From positions 6,343,001 to 6,407,000 of the forward strand of contig CM020509.1 of NCBI GenBank assembly GCA_009823395.1: 64,000 bases of DNA. Reading direction: 5' to 3'. Each line of letters opens with the position of its first letter. Positions within the stretch are counted from its first letter, which is position 1. Under the pieces are notes generated by a model that saw nothing but the letters and a program-made list of their open reading frames with translations, made no database searches and was not told the origin of the DNA. The position numbers and the translations under genes were made by a program. Below, in pieces: positions 37,320-48,374 of the stretch. The stretch is from Thamnaconus septentrionalis. Its lineage: Eukaryota; Chordata; Actinopteri; Tetraodontiformes; Monacanthidae.

Positions 37320-38560
37320 CCTCACAAGACAATCTGACCAGTTATGGCAGATCCACCTTCAAAAACTCATTTTAAGTTGATTCATTGTCTGACAAGTATT
37401 TTTTTTTTTTTTTTTTAAGATTAGATTGGTGAAATAAATCCCAATGATTTGCGGAACATTCCGTCTGGCGTCAGGTGGCTGGTGAATTTCTTAAGCAGCA
37501 ACCTCACATTCTATTATACACTCTGTTAAAGTCGTAGCCCCAGGCAAGCTTAAACAGGATGGACTCCTGCTGTTCCTGCATCTATTGCACCCGGTCAGGC
37601 TACATGGTGCGTCCATGGTTTCTTTTTTTTCTTTTTTTGGTTGACGTATGAAAGGACATCATCTACATCCTGTTTCCACACCATAGATCATAAAATTACA
37701 ATTTCTCCTCTAATTTGAACTGTGCCAATTAATGAAGGTTAGGCTGCTGTAAAAGCTGTTGGAGGGAGAAAAAAATATTGAAAAATGAAATATGCCAACA
37801 GCTTTCAAGTCTTAATAGTACGCGACATCTGCCCAACTGCGCCATCTGATAAATGCATCTAGATTAACATAAAAAAAAAACTAAAAGGAAAGAGTGTTCA
37901 TTTGATAATGCTGTTATTAAAATATTAATTTTCCTCAAGGCTGTACTGTATGCAGGCTGCCTTGGTATAATGTATGGCTCAGCTGTTTTGATATAATGCT
38001 TCCTTTGCTTTAGTCTCAGAGGGAAATCGACAGGAAAAGAGTTAATGAAAGGGCACTGCTGTTAATGAGAGGTGGAGAGACGCAAGTTTTACAGAGAGGA
38101 AAATAGGTCGTGTTCGCAGCTGCAGCATGCAAAGATTAGGCAAGCCTGACCTGTCGAGTCATTCTTAAGCCTTCATTGGTGAATATGACATTCACCAGTA
38201 ACCTTTGCGCACATATTACACTATTTTGTTTTTCCTTTCCCCCAAACTTTGCACTCAATGATGTTTATTTTTCTGTAAACTCCTTTGGACCCAGACGGCA
38301 TCATTAGACTATAATAGACTTTACAGCCATCCATTGGATATTGGGCAGTAAAGGAGCAATGGCACCATCGTTGTGAAACTCCGGCAATATCTTTCTTAGC
38401 TCCTCATTGGCGCAACCGCCTCTGTGTTTTTTTACCCCGTGATTTATCGCGCTCATTCTGCAACCGTTTATCGACAGCTTCTGCAGCAGCACACTGACTC
38501 GCGCTCACGTCTGCCAGCCCTTCGCAGACATCTTGTACTGAGACCAACACTTTGCAAGCT
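37320..38560. other. Non-coding, nothing distinctive
   Basis: AT-rich unique DNA with a T run at 37400-37417 and a small inverted repeat GGTGAAT..ATTCACC near 38178-38198. No gene is seen. Confidence 0.5.
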
Positions 38561-38589
38561 CCGCCACAGGGGAATCCCAAGGCCCTCCC

Positions 38590-38850
38590 AGAGGTAGGTG
38601 AGATACATAATCCCTTCCGCAAGTTCTGGCTCTACCGCGGCGTCCTCTCACGGTTTAACATGCCTGGAAAGGCCTTGTGGGAATTGCGCGGGAAGCATCT
38701 CAATCGGATGTCTGAGCCTCCTCGGCTGACAGCTCTCGAGGCCGAGGACCAGCAGCTCAACTCGAGGACTGAGATTCCTCTTCAGCAGGTGCAGGAATTC
38801 CGTGAGACTGTACCCAGAGGAGATCGGCGATTTCTCACTTGAGGATCTTG
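38590..38850 (+). mobile_element. Probable teleost retroposon-associated repeat
   Basis: The stretch GGGAAGCATCTCAATCGGATG..CTGAGCCTCCTCGGCTGACAGCTCTCGAGGCCGAGGACCAGCAGCTC resembles an abundant teleost repeat reading 'GGGAAGCATCC..CAGATGCC..CCACCTCAACTGGCTCCT..GA.GAGCAGCGGCTC', as I recall it. It explains why a 96-codon frame stays open here without being a gene. Boundaries are approximate. Confidence 0.5.
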
Positions 38851-38978
38851 GCTGCGGGAGCGATGTTTTTTTGCCTCCTCAGACCATTTTATGCTCACGC
38901 CCCAATGTGTGCAGAAGGTCACACGGTGACCCCTTAATTCCACCCGTGCATCTCTGGAACTGATACACACTAATTCTA

Positions 38979-39005
38979 GTGTGTGTGTGTGTGTGTGTGT
39001 GTGTG
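38979..39005 (+). repeat. (GT)n microsatellite
   Basis: About 13 GT units. The start forms a small palindrome with the upstream ACACACTA (38964-38971) across ATTC. Confidence 0.92.
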
Positions 39006-39855
39006 AACGTGCGCGCTTCCACCAGCTCCATCACAGCTGCGGCAACCGGTCGTCTCTTGGGCAGATGAGCCGGGTTTCTATTTTGGCTGTAGCAATTTAT
39101 CACTGAGCTGATCGCACAGGACAGGAAGTCGGGCACAGAAATCAAAACAAAGTTTCATTTTCAAAATAAAATGAAACTACATGCTTATGGCAGTTTCTGT
39201 GTTCCAGATCTACAACGACAAGACCATCCATTCTATCACCTCTGATCCTGCACTCATTACAGTTTTTCGCAAATGCACCATTTTCACTTAAAATAAACTG
39301 GTCACATGACCCCGCACGTCACATCTGGTGACGTGTAAATATGATAAAAGTGTTTCCATGACACTTTTGCGATATAACTCTACATTGATACATCTTAAAA
39401 AAACACTTCATTAGGGAGTCAAAACCTTTTAGCCATATTTGAGAGTCTTTTTTTTCTTCAATATTTAGGTTTTGCGCAGTTCTAGGTAATGGGAATGCAG
39501 CTTTTGACAACATTCAAACTCCACATGTGCTGCACAAGTACGTCGCCTTGATAAAGAACAGCATCTAATATAATTTACATACTGCTCCAAACAATAGTTA
39601 CCCAACAATAATGAGGTTATAAATCATTTCAGTACTTGAGAAACAATGTACTATCCACGGTAGTAGAACGAAAAATGAAAAGGCACTCACGATCACAGGT
39701 TCAGTCCTTGTTCTGGCGCCGTAGATGGGATTCCGTTTGTGATCCGCCAACATCTACACCTACATCTTTTATCCGGCAGTCATGCATCAGTTCTTTAATT
39801 ACCACTGAACCTGGTGGGTGCGCTGACTTCAGCTGTCTGGCCGAGCTGCACCCAG

Positions 39856-39880
39856 AACTGCACTGCACTGCACTGCACTG
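39856..39880 (+). repeat. (ACTGC)n pentanucleotide repeat
   Basis: Five units of ACTGC in otherwise unique sequence. Confidence 0.85.
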
Positions 39881-39929
39881 CCGGTGGCTGTTGACGGATG
39901 GTGGACCATGCAGCGGACATGCGGCTTGA

Positions 39930-39954
39930 ACACACACACACACACACACACACA
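39930..39954 (+). repeat. (AC)n microsatellite
   Basis: About 12 AC units, in the opposite dinucleotide orientation to the GT array at 38979. Confidence 0.92.
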
Positions 39955-40284
39955 TGCATCCAGGGGCAATGAATCCAACGCAAACATTTGCAAACATCTC
40001 CATGGCCAGAATGTATCCGCTGCTGTCGGCTTTTACAAAAGAATGAGCGATGGCAATGATCTTGCCTTGCTTCCGTAGCAAAGCCTCGTTTTTAGCTGAC
40101 CGACTCTGAGTCAGAGGTAAAAAAATAAATAAATACATAAATAAAAAAAAGGGAAAATATTTAGGTCATGCCCTCCGGATAACCGTTAGACAATTTAATA
40201 TTTAATTAAAGCTGTGCAAGGCAACATAATTGAAGCATTTTAAAACGGTGCATGTTTGTTTTGATTCTGAGTGGAAAATCACCT

Positions 40285-40680
40285 TTTGACAGTGGGTGGG
40301 CTTAAATAATGAGCTTTCCAATCTCGCAAGGCAGCCAAATAACATTGTGGGAGCATTGCAAATTAGGAACCTTTGCATCTTAAAAATACACACGCCTGCA
40401 CATCCTCCTGCCTTCTGCTCTGCCAGGTTGTTGTTTTTATTTTATTGCCCTGCCCCCACTTCTCATTTTTATTATGCCCACAAATCGTTAGTCAGAGAAA
40501 TGAAACGCACAATGGGTGGCACTATTTTAATGTCATCAACTTCAGGTAACCCAGTTTGCACACCAGTGTTTCGGGCTAAAAGCATTTATTGTGCCATTAA
40601 CTCCGGCTGCCGAGTCCCATCATCTCCTTTCTCTGGTTTTTTTAGTCATGTTTTGGCCTCAAGGTAATTAATTTTCTTTC
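40285..40680. promoter_or_regulatory. Candidate regulatory block
   Basis: Unique sequence with homeodomain-like and AT-rich motifs: AAATAATGAGC near 40304, GCAAATTAGG near 40358, CCATTAACTCC near 40593 and GGTAATTAATTTTC near 40664. No transposon landmark is visible. A weaker candidate than the 33.4-34.2 kb cluster. Confidence 0.25.
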
Positions 40681-41503
40681 AGCTTCTTCTCCACAGGGGC
40701 TTTCGCGTCGACTTTGATCATTCAAACAAACAGTTTGACTACAATTCCTAAGGGGAAAAAATACAGCCAGTGCCATTTGTAATTGATTTTTATTCTTTTT
40801 TTTTTTTTTCATTTTGTGTGTCTGGCAGTCCCCTCCTCCACTCACACCATTACAAATCAGCACACAGATAAGCGGCTCTATTATATCTGTGTACTTCTGC
40901 ATCGCCATGTGTACGACACGTGAAGGAGCAAATCTAATTTGCACGACAGCGACCGAATCTCATCTTTATTTCATGGCACGCCTTGTGACACTCTTCTTTT
41001 TTTTTTAATTTGGATAAATATTACAATGACATCCCACCGTGTGAATGAGTAATCCCCCTGGAAGCAAGGGTCGTGCACCCTCCTCTGTTAGCATGGCAAT
41101 CGGTTTGTTTGCAATTCCGCTAAGCCTCCCACAATGACACAAACCAGCGAGCGTCACGGCTGTTACAGAGTGAACCGCGACAAGCAATAATCCTCGACCA
41201 ACCCCGCTAAAAGCAAAAAAAAAAAAAAAATGGCCATAATGTGCTTCCATCCGCCTAATACGTTTATCGATTATGGCAGAGATTTGATAAATTGGCGGCT
41301 CTGGATCATCTGGCTTCAAAGATGGTTGAGAATATACCTCTTGTTGGAGCAGAAACTAGCCGCCACGTCGGCTTTCCTTGCAAGTCTCGGCGGCCCAGTT
41401 TGCACTTGGCGTGAAAATGTTTCTTGTTTTTTAGATCACATTGGATGTGATTGCACCTCACCACATAGTAGCAACATGTGTCCAAGTTCTTGGTCATTGT
41501 TGG

Positions 41504-41540
41504 TTCTTCTTCTTCTTCTTCTTCTTCTTCTTCTTCTTCT
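41504..41540 (+). repeat. (TTC)n trinucleotide microsatellite
   Basis: About 12 TTC units, in the opposite strand sense to the GAA array 4.3 kb upstream. Confidence 0.95.
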
Positions 41541-43245
41541 CCTCCGCTGGCCTAGTTGTCACTTCCTGAACGCCACAAATACAGATAGACATGAAAAAGA
41601 TGTGTGCCGCCTACAAATACACACTGTTCTCTTGTTCCTTCCATTCGTCTCCCTATTTCCAATTTTTACTGGAGTTTGTGTGTGAGGGCGTAGACTGTAG
41701 TTTTTCCGGTGTTTCCTTTCTTGTGCTCCCATTAGGTCAAGCACAATCTGATTGCTACACTATCGCAAAGCATGCATCTTGATCGCAGGTGTGAAACAAA
41801 TCCATTATCTCACCTACAATCCGTAAACACGTGTCCTGTTTCGCCCTCTGGCCTGATGAACGGCCAAACAAACCCTGGTCTACCCACAGTGTTGATTATG
41901 AATCAGTTGAAAGCCCTGATTTCCACCGCTGGAAATTTTGAACTACAAACTACTTCTTCAATTTTAAAGAAAAGGAAAATGTGGATTCAACATGCAGGAG
42001 GCGACTCATCTCTCAAATCATCTTCGCCCTGTCGTTGTCCTCGGGTAAAAAATAAAATAGAATAACAGGCAACAACTGGGTCGTAAAGAACATCATAAAT
42101 CCTGCAGGTAAACCAGCAGTACCTGTCAACTGCCATCGCCTGCAGTGCCTTTGCCATGAAGTGACACTGCAAATATCGCCCCCGCTCGCTGTAATTGGAA
42201 CGTTGGTATCTTTTCACCTGAATCTATTGCAACGAAAAATTGGATACAATTGATATTTGAGAGTAAAACCCTGTGTCTAATGCTTTGCCAAATGTCTCAT
42301 TTGGATTCCCTTCACCAGCACCACAAGAAAATCCGTCTATGAATATGACAAATTTGCCACATTTCCACTTTGATTAAATAGGGGGAAAAAAGCTACTGCA
42401 GATAAATGTATCCCATTCAAAGGACTAAGATGCTGTTTAGTTATTTTAATGGCTGGAATGGGAAGAATCTGGGTGATCAATCTGTATTTTAGTTTTATGA
42501 CTTGATTTACTTTTCCATATTTTAAGAAAAAGCAGCAAAAACAGTTGTGTGTTAGCCAACCTTTTTTTTTTTTTTTTTAAATTTTTTTTTAACTTTCAAA
42601 GCCATGCAACACATAAACAGTCAGACGTGTCATGTTTGAGGGTGTAGCAGGTGTTTCTTTGCTGGTGGAGACTGGAGTTCCACGACTAGAGTGAATTATA
42701 ATGGATTCCTGTCTGCTGCCAAAGTGATTCACGAGGGCTGCTGGTGTGTTTTCACTTGGTGCTTTAAGTAGATATACGCAGCAATATCTCGATTTCACAG
42801 ATGGCGTAGGGGTGCATCAAAGAGTACACTTAAGATTTCGGGCCGTCAAATGCTCTTTTTCTCTTTTGTGTGCGTCTCTTTGATGTCTTCTGTGTTGCCA
42901 CATATTCTTCCGTTGCACACAAAATGTCTGCGTCTTCAACATCTAGAAACTTGTTTGTACATCCAAACCTTTTCACTCTTGGCAATTCTTTTTTTACAAA
43001 GTTGAAAAAAAAATAACATCACATCTACACACTATACATTTCACTCCAAACGCAAATGTAAACGTAACTCTAATAACAACAATATTACCCGTTTTGCTGC
43101 AAGTAGCCTATTTTTGTTCATGATTTATTCTCATTTAATAACATCTTATTTCGACGCTGGGTATAATATCATTAGATACATCAATATTTCACCATTTCAA
43201 TCTGTAAACATACACACTAGAAATTAAGTTTGAATGATTAATCCA
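41541..43245. other. Non-coding, nothing distinctive
   Basis: Unique AT-rich DNA with T runs near 42562-42590. Frames are short and have no recognisable domain. Confidence 0.5.
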
Positions 43246-43520
43246 TCAACTGGGGGTGGCGGGGGGTTGTGATGGGAAAGAGAAAGGTTTGCTGGCGAAG
43301 ATAATATCGTTGGCGCCATTATAAGTTCATGAATTGGTAATGCTGGGGCCAGTTTTCACCCGAGGATTTTCTCACTTCCAATAAACCCCAGAGAACGACC
43401 TTGGGCACATACTCCAGATAATTATCTCCCAAAAATCAATGGCAGGGGGCCTTTGACAAATGCGATAAGCAAGATGAGGCGGCAAAGTCGGCTACCATTT
43501 CCTGTTTCAATCACACCTCT
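43246..43520. promoter_or_regulatory. Candidate regulatory block with G-rich edge
   Basis: Begins with a G-rich GGGGGTGGCGGGGGG (43251-43265). It continues as unique sequence with GATAATATCGTTGGCGCC, CAGATAATTATCTCC and AAAATCAATGG motifs (43300-43440). The inverted GATAATTATC at 43416-43425 is a perfect 10-bp palindrome. Composition resembles deeply conserved enhancers; conservation is untested. Confidence 0.33.
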
Positions 43521-44079
43521 TTCTGACGACTCATGGCGTTAATTCAAGGCCACGTTTCTTTTTGTTTTTTGCATGGATTTTTCTTGCTGGGTTTCTTCAG
43601 AGATTGAAATCACACTATGTCTTTTTGCGGTCAGCAAATTGTTTAAGAAAGATAGATGGAAAAACTCCAATCCAAGCACCGTTGATTGCGAGATGATTTT
43701 CAAACAAATGTCTCTCATCTGAGCCATGAGACACACCGCCAATCAAATTGCTTCCATTCCAGTGTTGCGTTTCCAAATCATACACTGCTGCACATCTTTG
43801 AAATGTCCCTCAGTCCGCATCTGTCAAGAGAAAAGTGTGTTAGAAACAATCTTGCAAATAAAATCTGAAGGAAATAAAGCTGAAAATAAACCAGAAACCA
43901 AATCGAAACCATTGGACACCCTACCAGACCTGATGGGATTTTTTTTTGTCCCTTTTTGTGATAATTGAGATTCTCTTTTTGATATGCAAAACACAAATTC
44001 AGTTTTGCGCTCAGTGGCCATGCAATTGCAGCCATTGTTGTGTTACCATGGAGTCCTTTTGTAAGAGGCAAACTACAGG

Positions 44080-44390
44080 CACTTCGGTTCAATCGCGGCT
44101 CTCGCACGCTGTCGTCACTGCCAGGGCTATAATCACGCTGAAGACGGCCCTCGCAGGTACTGTATTGTTTCTGTAATCTGCAGCTCTCAGCATGAGATGG
44201 GAGCCTGTGCACAATAATAGGTACACAATGAACATAATCCTCCCCGAGGGTCTTAACATTCTTTACCCCAGCTCCCCTTACCATCCCGGGGTGTTGGAGC
44301 TTGCAGATAATTTCAGTGCTAAAATTACAGATGTCATTGTTACCAGTGTCTCAACTAATAGGAGCATAATTCAAGTTGTAGTTTCATAGA
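44080..44390. promoter_or_regulatory. Candidate regulatory block
   Basis: Unique, moderately CpG-bearing sequence with GGCTATAATCACGC, CACAATAATAGG, ACACAATGAAC, GATAATTTCAG and CTAATAGGAGCATAATTC motifs. Short frames cross it on both strands. No transposon mark is visible. Confidence 0.25.
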
Positions 44391-45099
44391 TTTTTAAAAC
44401 TACATGCAATTTTTTACCCCAACAAGAGGAGATTATGATAAATGTTTGTGTCTTATTTAGGACTAGATAAAGAAAGAATAAACAGAAGTTTTTAAAGAAA
44501 AATAATTAAAAATCCAACATTTTCTGTTGCTGTATTTAATTTGAGACTTGAGTATTTTTTGACGTTTTTAACTGTTTGCTTATCTCTTGTTCATAAATAT
44601 AACATTTGACCAACATCTGATTTCGTGCACTTTCCTCCTCCTTCGGTGTTCCTGCTAAGATGGGATCTGTGCCACTTGTGAAGAAAAAAACCAAGCAAAA
44701 AAACATTGGAACTGGGTCAGTTGTACCATTGTTTGCATGCAGCCTTTTTGCCATTGTGTCTTCTGAACGCATCGCAGTTGGGTTACGCAACAATACGTGG
44801 AATTATTTCAGCTGCTAGTTTGTATAAAGGCACCATCTTGTCTGGAAGCAGGTCTGAAGTTGCAGAGGTTTGGAATATTTTCACTGTCGAGTCCCCATGT
44901 TGACCGAAAATGGGAAGTTTGACTTGGTGGTTAATTTGCTCCACTGCACTTTCTGAACTTTCCCGCTCCCCTCTCTCCCCCTGCACACTCACCGTTTTGT
45001 CACTCAAGTATCTTTAGTGCTCGAGAAAATGCAGCGAAGCATCCCATCCAATTACTGTCGTCATTATGATGTATTAAAGGCAATTCCATGTGCTTGGCT

Positions 45100-45500
45100 T
45101 ATTACAGTAGATTCCAAGGGTCATTTGCTGCTTAATTGACTTTCCGAGGAACAGAAAAGCACACAGCCAGAGGGAGGCTTCGCTCTCTGTTTATGTTTTC
45201 CCCCGTGGCCCCCTTGATGTTGATGGCGGCGGCAGGTGCGTGTTTGCCGCGCTCCTTTCAGCCGGTATGGATCGCTTTGCTGGCGAATTAAATGGGCGTT
45301 GCGAGAAGTAGCTGCGCCTCGGAGTCAACTGTGTAGCGCCGCCGTCTCATATTGTAGGGTCAGGAAGGAGAACAGGGAGGCGGCTCGGCGATGCTGCTGC
45401 AGGAGATGATGAGGTTGTGGAGGAAACAGAGGAGGCACGCCGGGGTGTTTACAGGCTGCAATGAAGATTTTCGGGAATCATTTAAATGAGCTGATCGTTG
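45100..45500. promoter_or_regulatory. Candidate regulatory or CpG-bearing block
   Basis: CpG-bearing unique block (GGCGGCGGCAGGTGCG near 45227, GTAGCGCCGCCGTC near 45334) with CTTAATTGAC near 45132 and GGCGAATTAAATGGGC near 45281. No coding frame of interest and no promoter elements I can define. Confidence 0.28.
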
Positions 45501-46490
45501 ACCCCGGGGTGATGATCGAGAAAAGTAAAAACTGTAAGTGGGGAAGAAAAAAAAATATTTTGGATCTCAGAAGCGCTGCAGGTGGTGAGAGCGGCTGTTT
45601 ACAGAACTGGTGAGAAATAAAAAATATTGAAATGCTCTAATGTGCTCGCAGCCTACTTTGCCAAAGGCTGTGAGCATTTCTTTATCGATTTATCACTTCA
45701 CTCCATTGTAACCGTTGTGTAAATACTGAAAAATGTCTAATCTCGATTGGAAAAAAAAATAAAAATAGAGAGAAAATTAATTATGGAAGAGCTGAGCCAG
45801 TGGGGTGCTTCACACAAAGTCCCGGGTCCTCCACAAGACTAATCACTTCACTTATCACATCCTCAGATAGGATTTTTAATGAACTCCTGAGAACCACTTC
45901 AGAATAAAACCCAGCTGCCGTCATAGTCATTTCAAAATCAAACCAGGCCTTTCGCTGAACCCGAGACAGTCGCTACAGTTTCACTCTTTCTTTCATTGTT
46001 GTGACGTGTGATTATGTGGCCTTTTTGATGCATGTTTTCTGGGCAGTGACGGCCAACCAAGTGCGTTGCTGGTTTCTGCACATAGAGAACACTTTTAGCG
46101 ACAGACATTCACACATGCTATCTGACTTCTGCTGAAAAAAAAAAAAAAATGAAACAGACAAACCATAAGGACGGCTGCCCGTGCTTTGGTTTCCCTGTGG
46201 GGGTCGCCGCTCGCATCCTCAGCCAAGCCGGGACCTCCTCGGCTGGGAGGACGCGAACCTCGGCGCCATGCTGAGCCAATTTATCCCAGACTGTTATTCT
46301 CTTAGAGGGGGTGTATTGGGATATTGTCCTGCCAAACCACCTCAAATCCCATTTAATAATACGAAAATATTTGGATGTTGCTTTGGCGGAAGAGAGGGGG
46401 TTGGGGGGCGCTGCATGTCTAATCCATATGCAAAAGATGGATGCGATGAAAATTCAAAAGACTTGGTTTGAATAATGAATGCCTATATCT

Positions 46491-46517
46491 GGGAGGGTGG
46501 GGGCGAAGGGGGTGGGT
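46491..46517 (+). other. G-quadruplex motif
   Basis: Five runs of at least three G (GGG, GGG, GGGGG, GGGGG, GGG) within 27 bp, with loops of 1 to 4 nt. There is no evident transcription unit. Confidence 0.75.
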
Positions 46518-46820
46518 ACTGTGTAAAAAAAAGAAAAATAGTGAGAGGACTGTATCAGCAGATCTGGGACAAACTAGTCTGCCAGGGGAGGTTTGGCAAA
46601 GGCAGCACATTTCGACTACCACCCCGACTTCCTGGAGGCTAAGCTAACAACTGGAAAACAAAGAGCTCAGCACTCGACTTGTCCTGCTGAACCTCATTTC
46701 AAGACTAATTTGCGCTCCACTGCTGCAATGCGCCACATAATTTCACAGATCATGGCAAAAAAATAAAAAAATAAAAAGTTACTATACCCATAGACGCAGT
46801 CAGAGTTTGAAAATTTATCG

Positions 46821-46834
46821 GTAACCTTGGTAAC
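46821..46834. promoter_or_regulatory. X-box (RFX) consensus match
   Basis: GTAACCTTGGTAAC fits GTNRCC-N2-RGYAAC at every position. Together with the sites at 14199 and 36190 it is one of three RFX-like sites in the window. Confidence 0.45.
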
Positions 46835-46849
46835 GGCTCCGACGTTCAG

Positions 46850-47956
46850 TAAATGTAACCTTTTACTAGCCGCTCCCGGGGCTTGAGAACATTGTTCTGA
46901 ATTATGACAAAGCCATCCAGAGGTCCTTTGGAGCTTTGGGGGAGGGAAACAAAAACTAAAGGAAAAAAAACATCTTACATCTCATTTGTCAGCTTCGCTT
47001 TAACAATAATTGATTGCACAGGAGGTTAATAGTCTTTAGTTTTTTGGGTGGTTTGGGTTTTATCTTGTCGCTGTCACAAGAAAAAACAAAAAAAACAAAA
47101 ATCAAAAGAACTCACACTGGTACCCAGATGCAGTGACGACACACACTACTGCGGTAGCATCCTGGCAGAAAATTTCCAGGGACTCTTAAGCACCAAAACA
47201 AATTATAAACTTGGCAGGATGGAGGAATCTCGGGTTTAAATTAAAACAATTTACTTTTTACCTTGTCTGTGCATGTGTGTGTGTGTTTGGAAATGTGGGA
47301 AACAGAACATTAATTAACTTTGGATTCTTACCTTCCTCTCACTGCTTCACAAAAAAAAGCTTTTTTTTTTCTTCACGGGGAACGACGAATGAAGTTCTGC
47401 TGTAGTTAATATTTTCCTCATTAATGATAAAATACTTCTCCCATCTGCGTCCCATCTGTTGTTTGCCTGAATTGTTTTTAATGACTGGATCTGTGGACAT
47501 GGGAAAAAAAAAGAAGTGAATTTGGCCGTTGCAATCAAAGTAGAGCTGTTGACAGGACAGGATGGCAAAGGCAGCGGTGGGTGATGGCCAGGAGGCCGCG
47601 TGTGCTCCATGTGGCGGCGTCACTGTTAAAACAGCAGGAAAACAGTCTGAGAGAAAACACTGATGCTGCTCGTCTCAATTTCAATATCCAAATTTTAAAC
47701 ACAATTTTGAAAGCACCGTCTTTATTATTAGCATTTAGTGGATGAGAAATTGTTCTCGGCGATAGAGTTCAACCGGGGCCATCATCTGTGCCTCACTGCC
47801 CAGTCTATTGTAGAAGCTCCACTCTGATCCTCGGTCATCTTCCCCTCCTGAACCCACATTCAGCGCTTTTCTGTCATTAGTGTAGTCCATCCAGGAAAAG
47901 CAACCCTGATGTTTACCCTCAATGTCTCAGTACCATCTTTCTTTCTCAAGTGGATC
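46850..47956. other. Non-coding, nothing distinctive
   Basis: Unique DNA with A-rich patches (47080-47105) and a short GT run (47275-47285). No gene is seen. Confidence 0.5.
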
Positions 47957-47972
47957 TATGTTCTGGACTTCT

Positions 47973-48358
47973 TTTTTTTTTTTTTTTTTTAAATACTTTA
48001 TTTACAGTTTTTAACTTTACAAAACTTTACAAAACCGTACAAAACTGTACAAACAGTCAAACATACAGGAAAACAGAGGAAAAGCAGGGGAAAAAAAAGA
48101 AAAGAAAAGGGGCTGCCAGACTGTAGTGATTCAACGTCTTACATAAGTAGGTTCAGAAAAGAAAACATAGTTGCAGTTGTAAAACTAAAGCAAGTACCAT
48201 GTGAAAGTTTGTGTGTGTCAGGTATCACACCTGGCCGAGAAGGGTCCCCAGATTCTCTCAAATCTGTTCTGTTCATTGGGTTTGTGCAAGCGCAGTCTTT
48301 CCATTTGAATAACTGAAAGCATCTCGCTGAGCCAGTGAGTGAAGGTGGGAGGAGTGGT
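47973..48358 (-). mobile_element. L1-type LINE insertion, 5'-truncated
   Basis: A complete retroposition signature. An exact 16-bp target duplication, TATGTTCTGGACTTCT, flanks it (47957-47972 and 48359-48374). The minus strand ends in a poly-A of about 19 preceded by AATAAA (plus-strand TTTATT 47997-48002). On the minus strand 48358 to 48218 encodes 46 residues and a stop: the C-terminus of an L1-type ORF2, including THWLSEMLSVIQMERLRL and RFERIWGPF. The W..L.E...ME..R...K....F...W.PF pattern is that of vertebrate L1 ORF2 ends. A 3' UTR of about 220 bp follows. The element is 386 bp, so nearly all of ORF1 and ORF2 is missing. The intact duplication and frame point to a fairly recent insertion. 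Confidence 0.92.
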
Positions 48359-48374
48359 TATGTTCTGGACTTCT

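Noticed and set aside
38552..38842. 96-codon protein-coding gene
   Set aside because: The frame lies in sequence resembling an abundant teleost repeat; it has no domain or gene structure.
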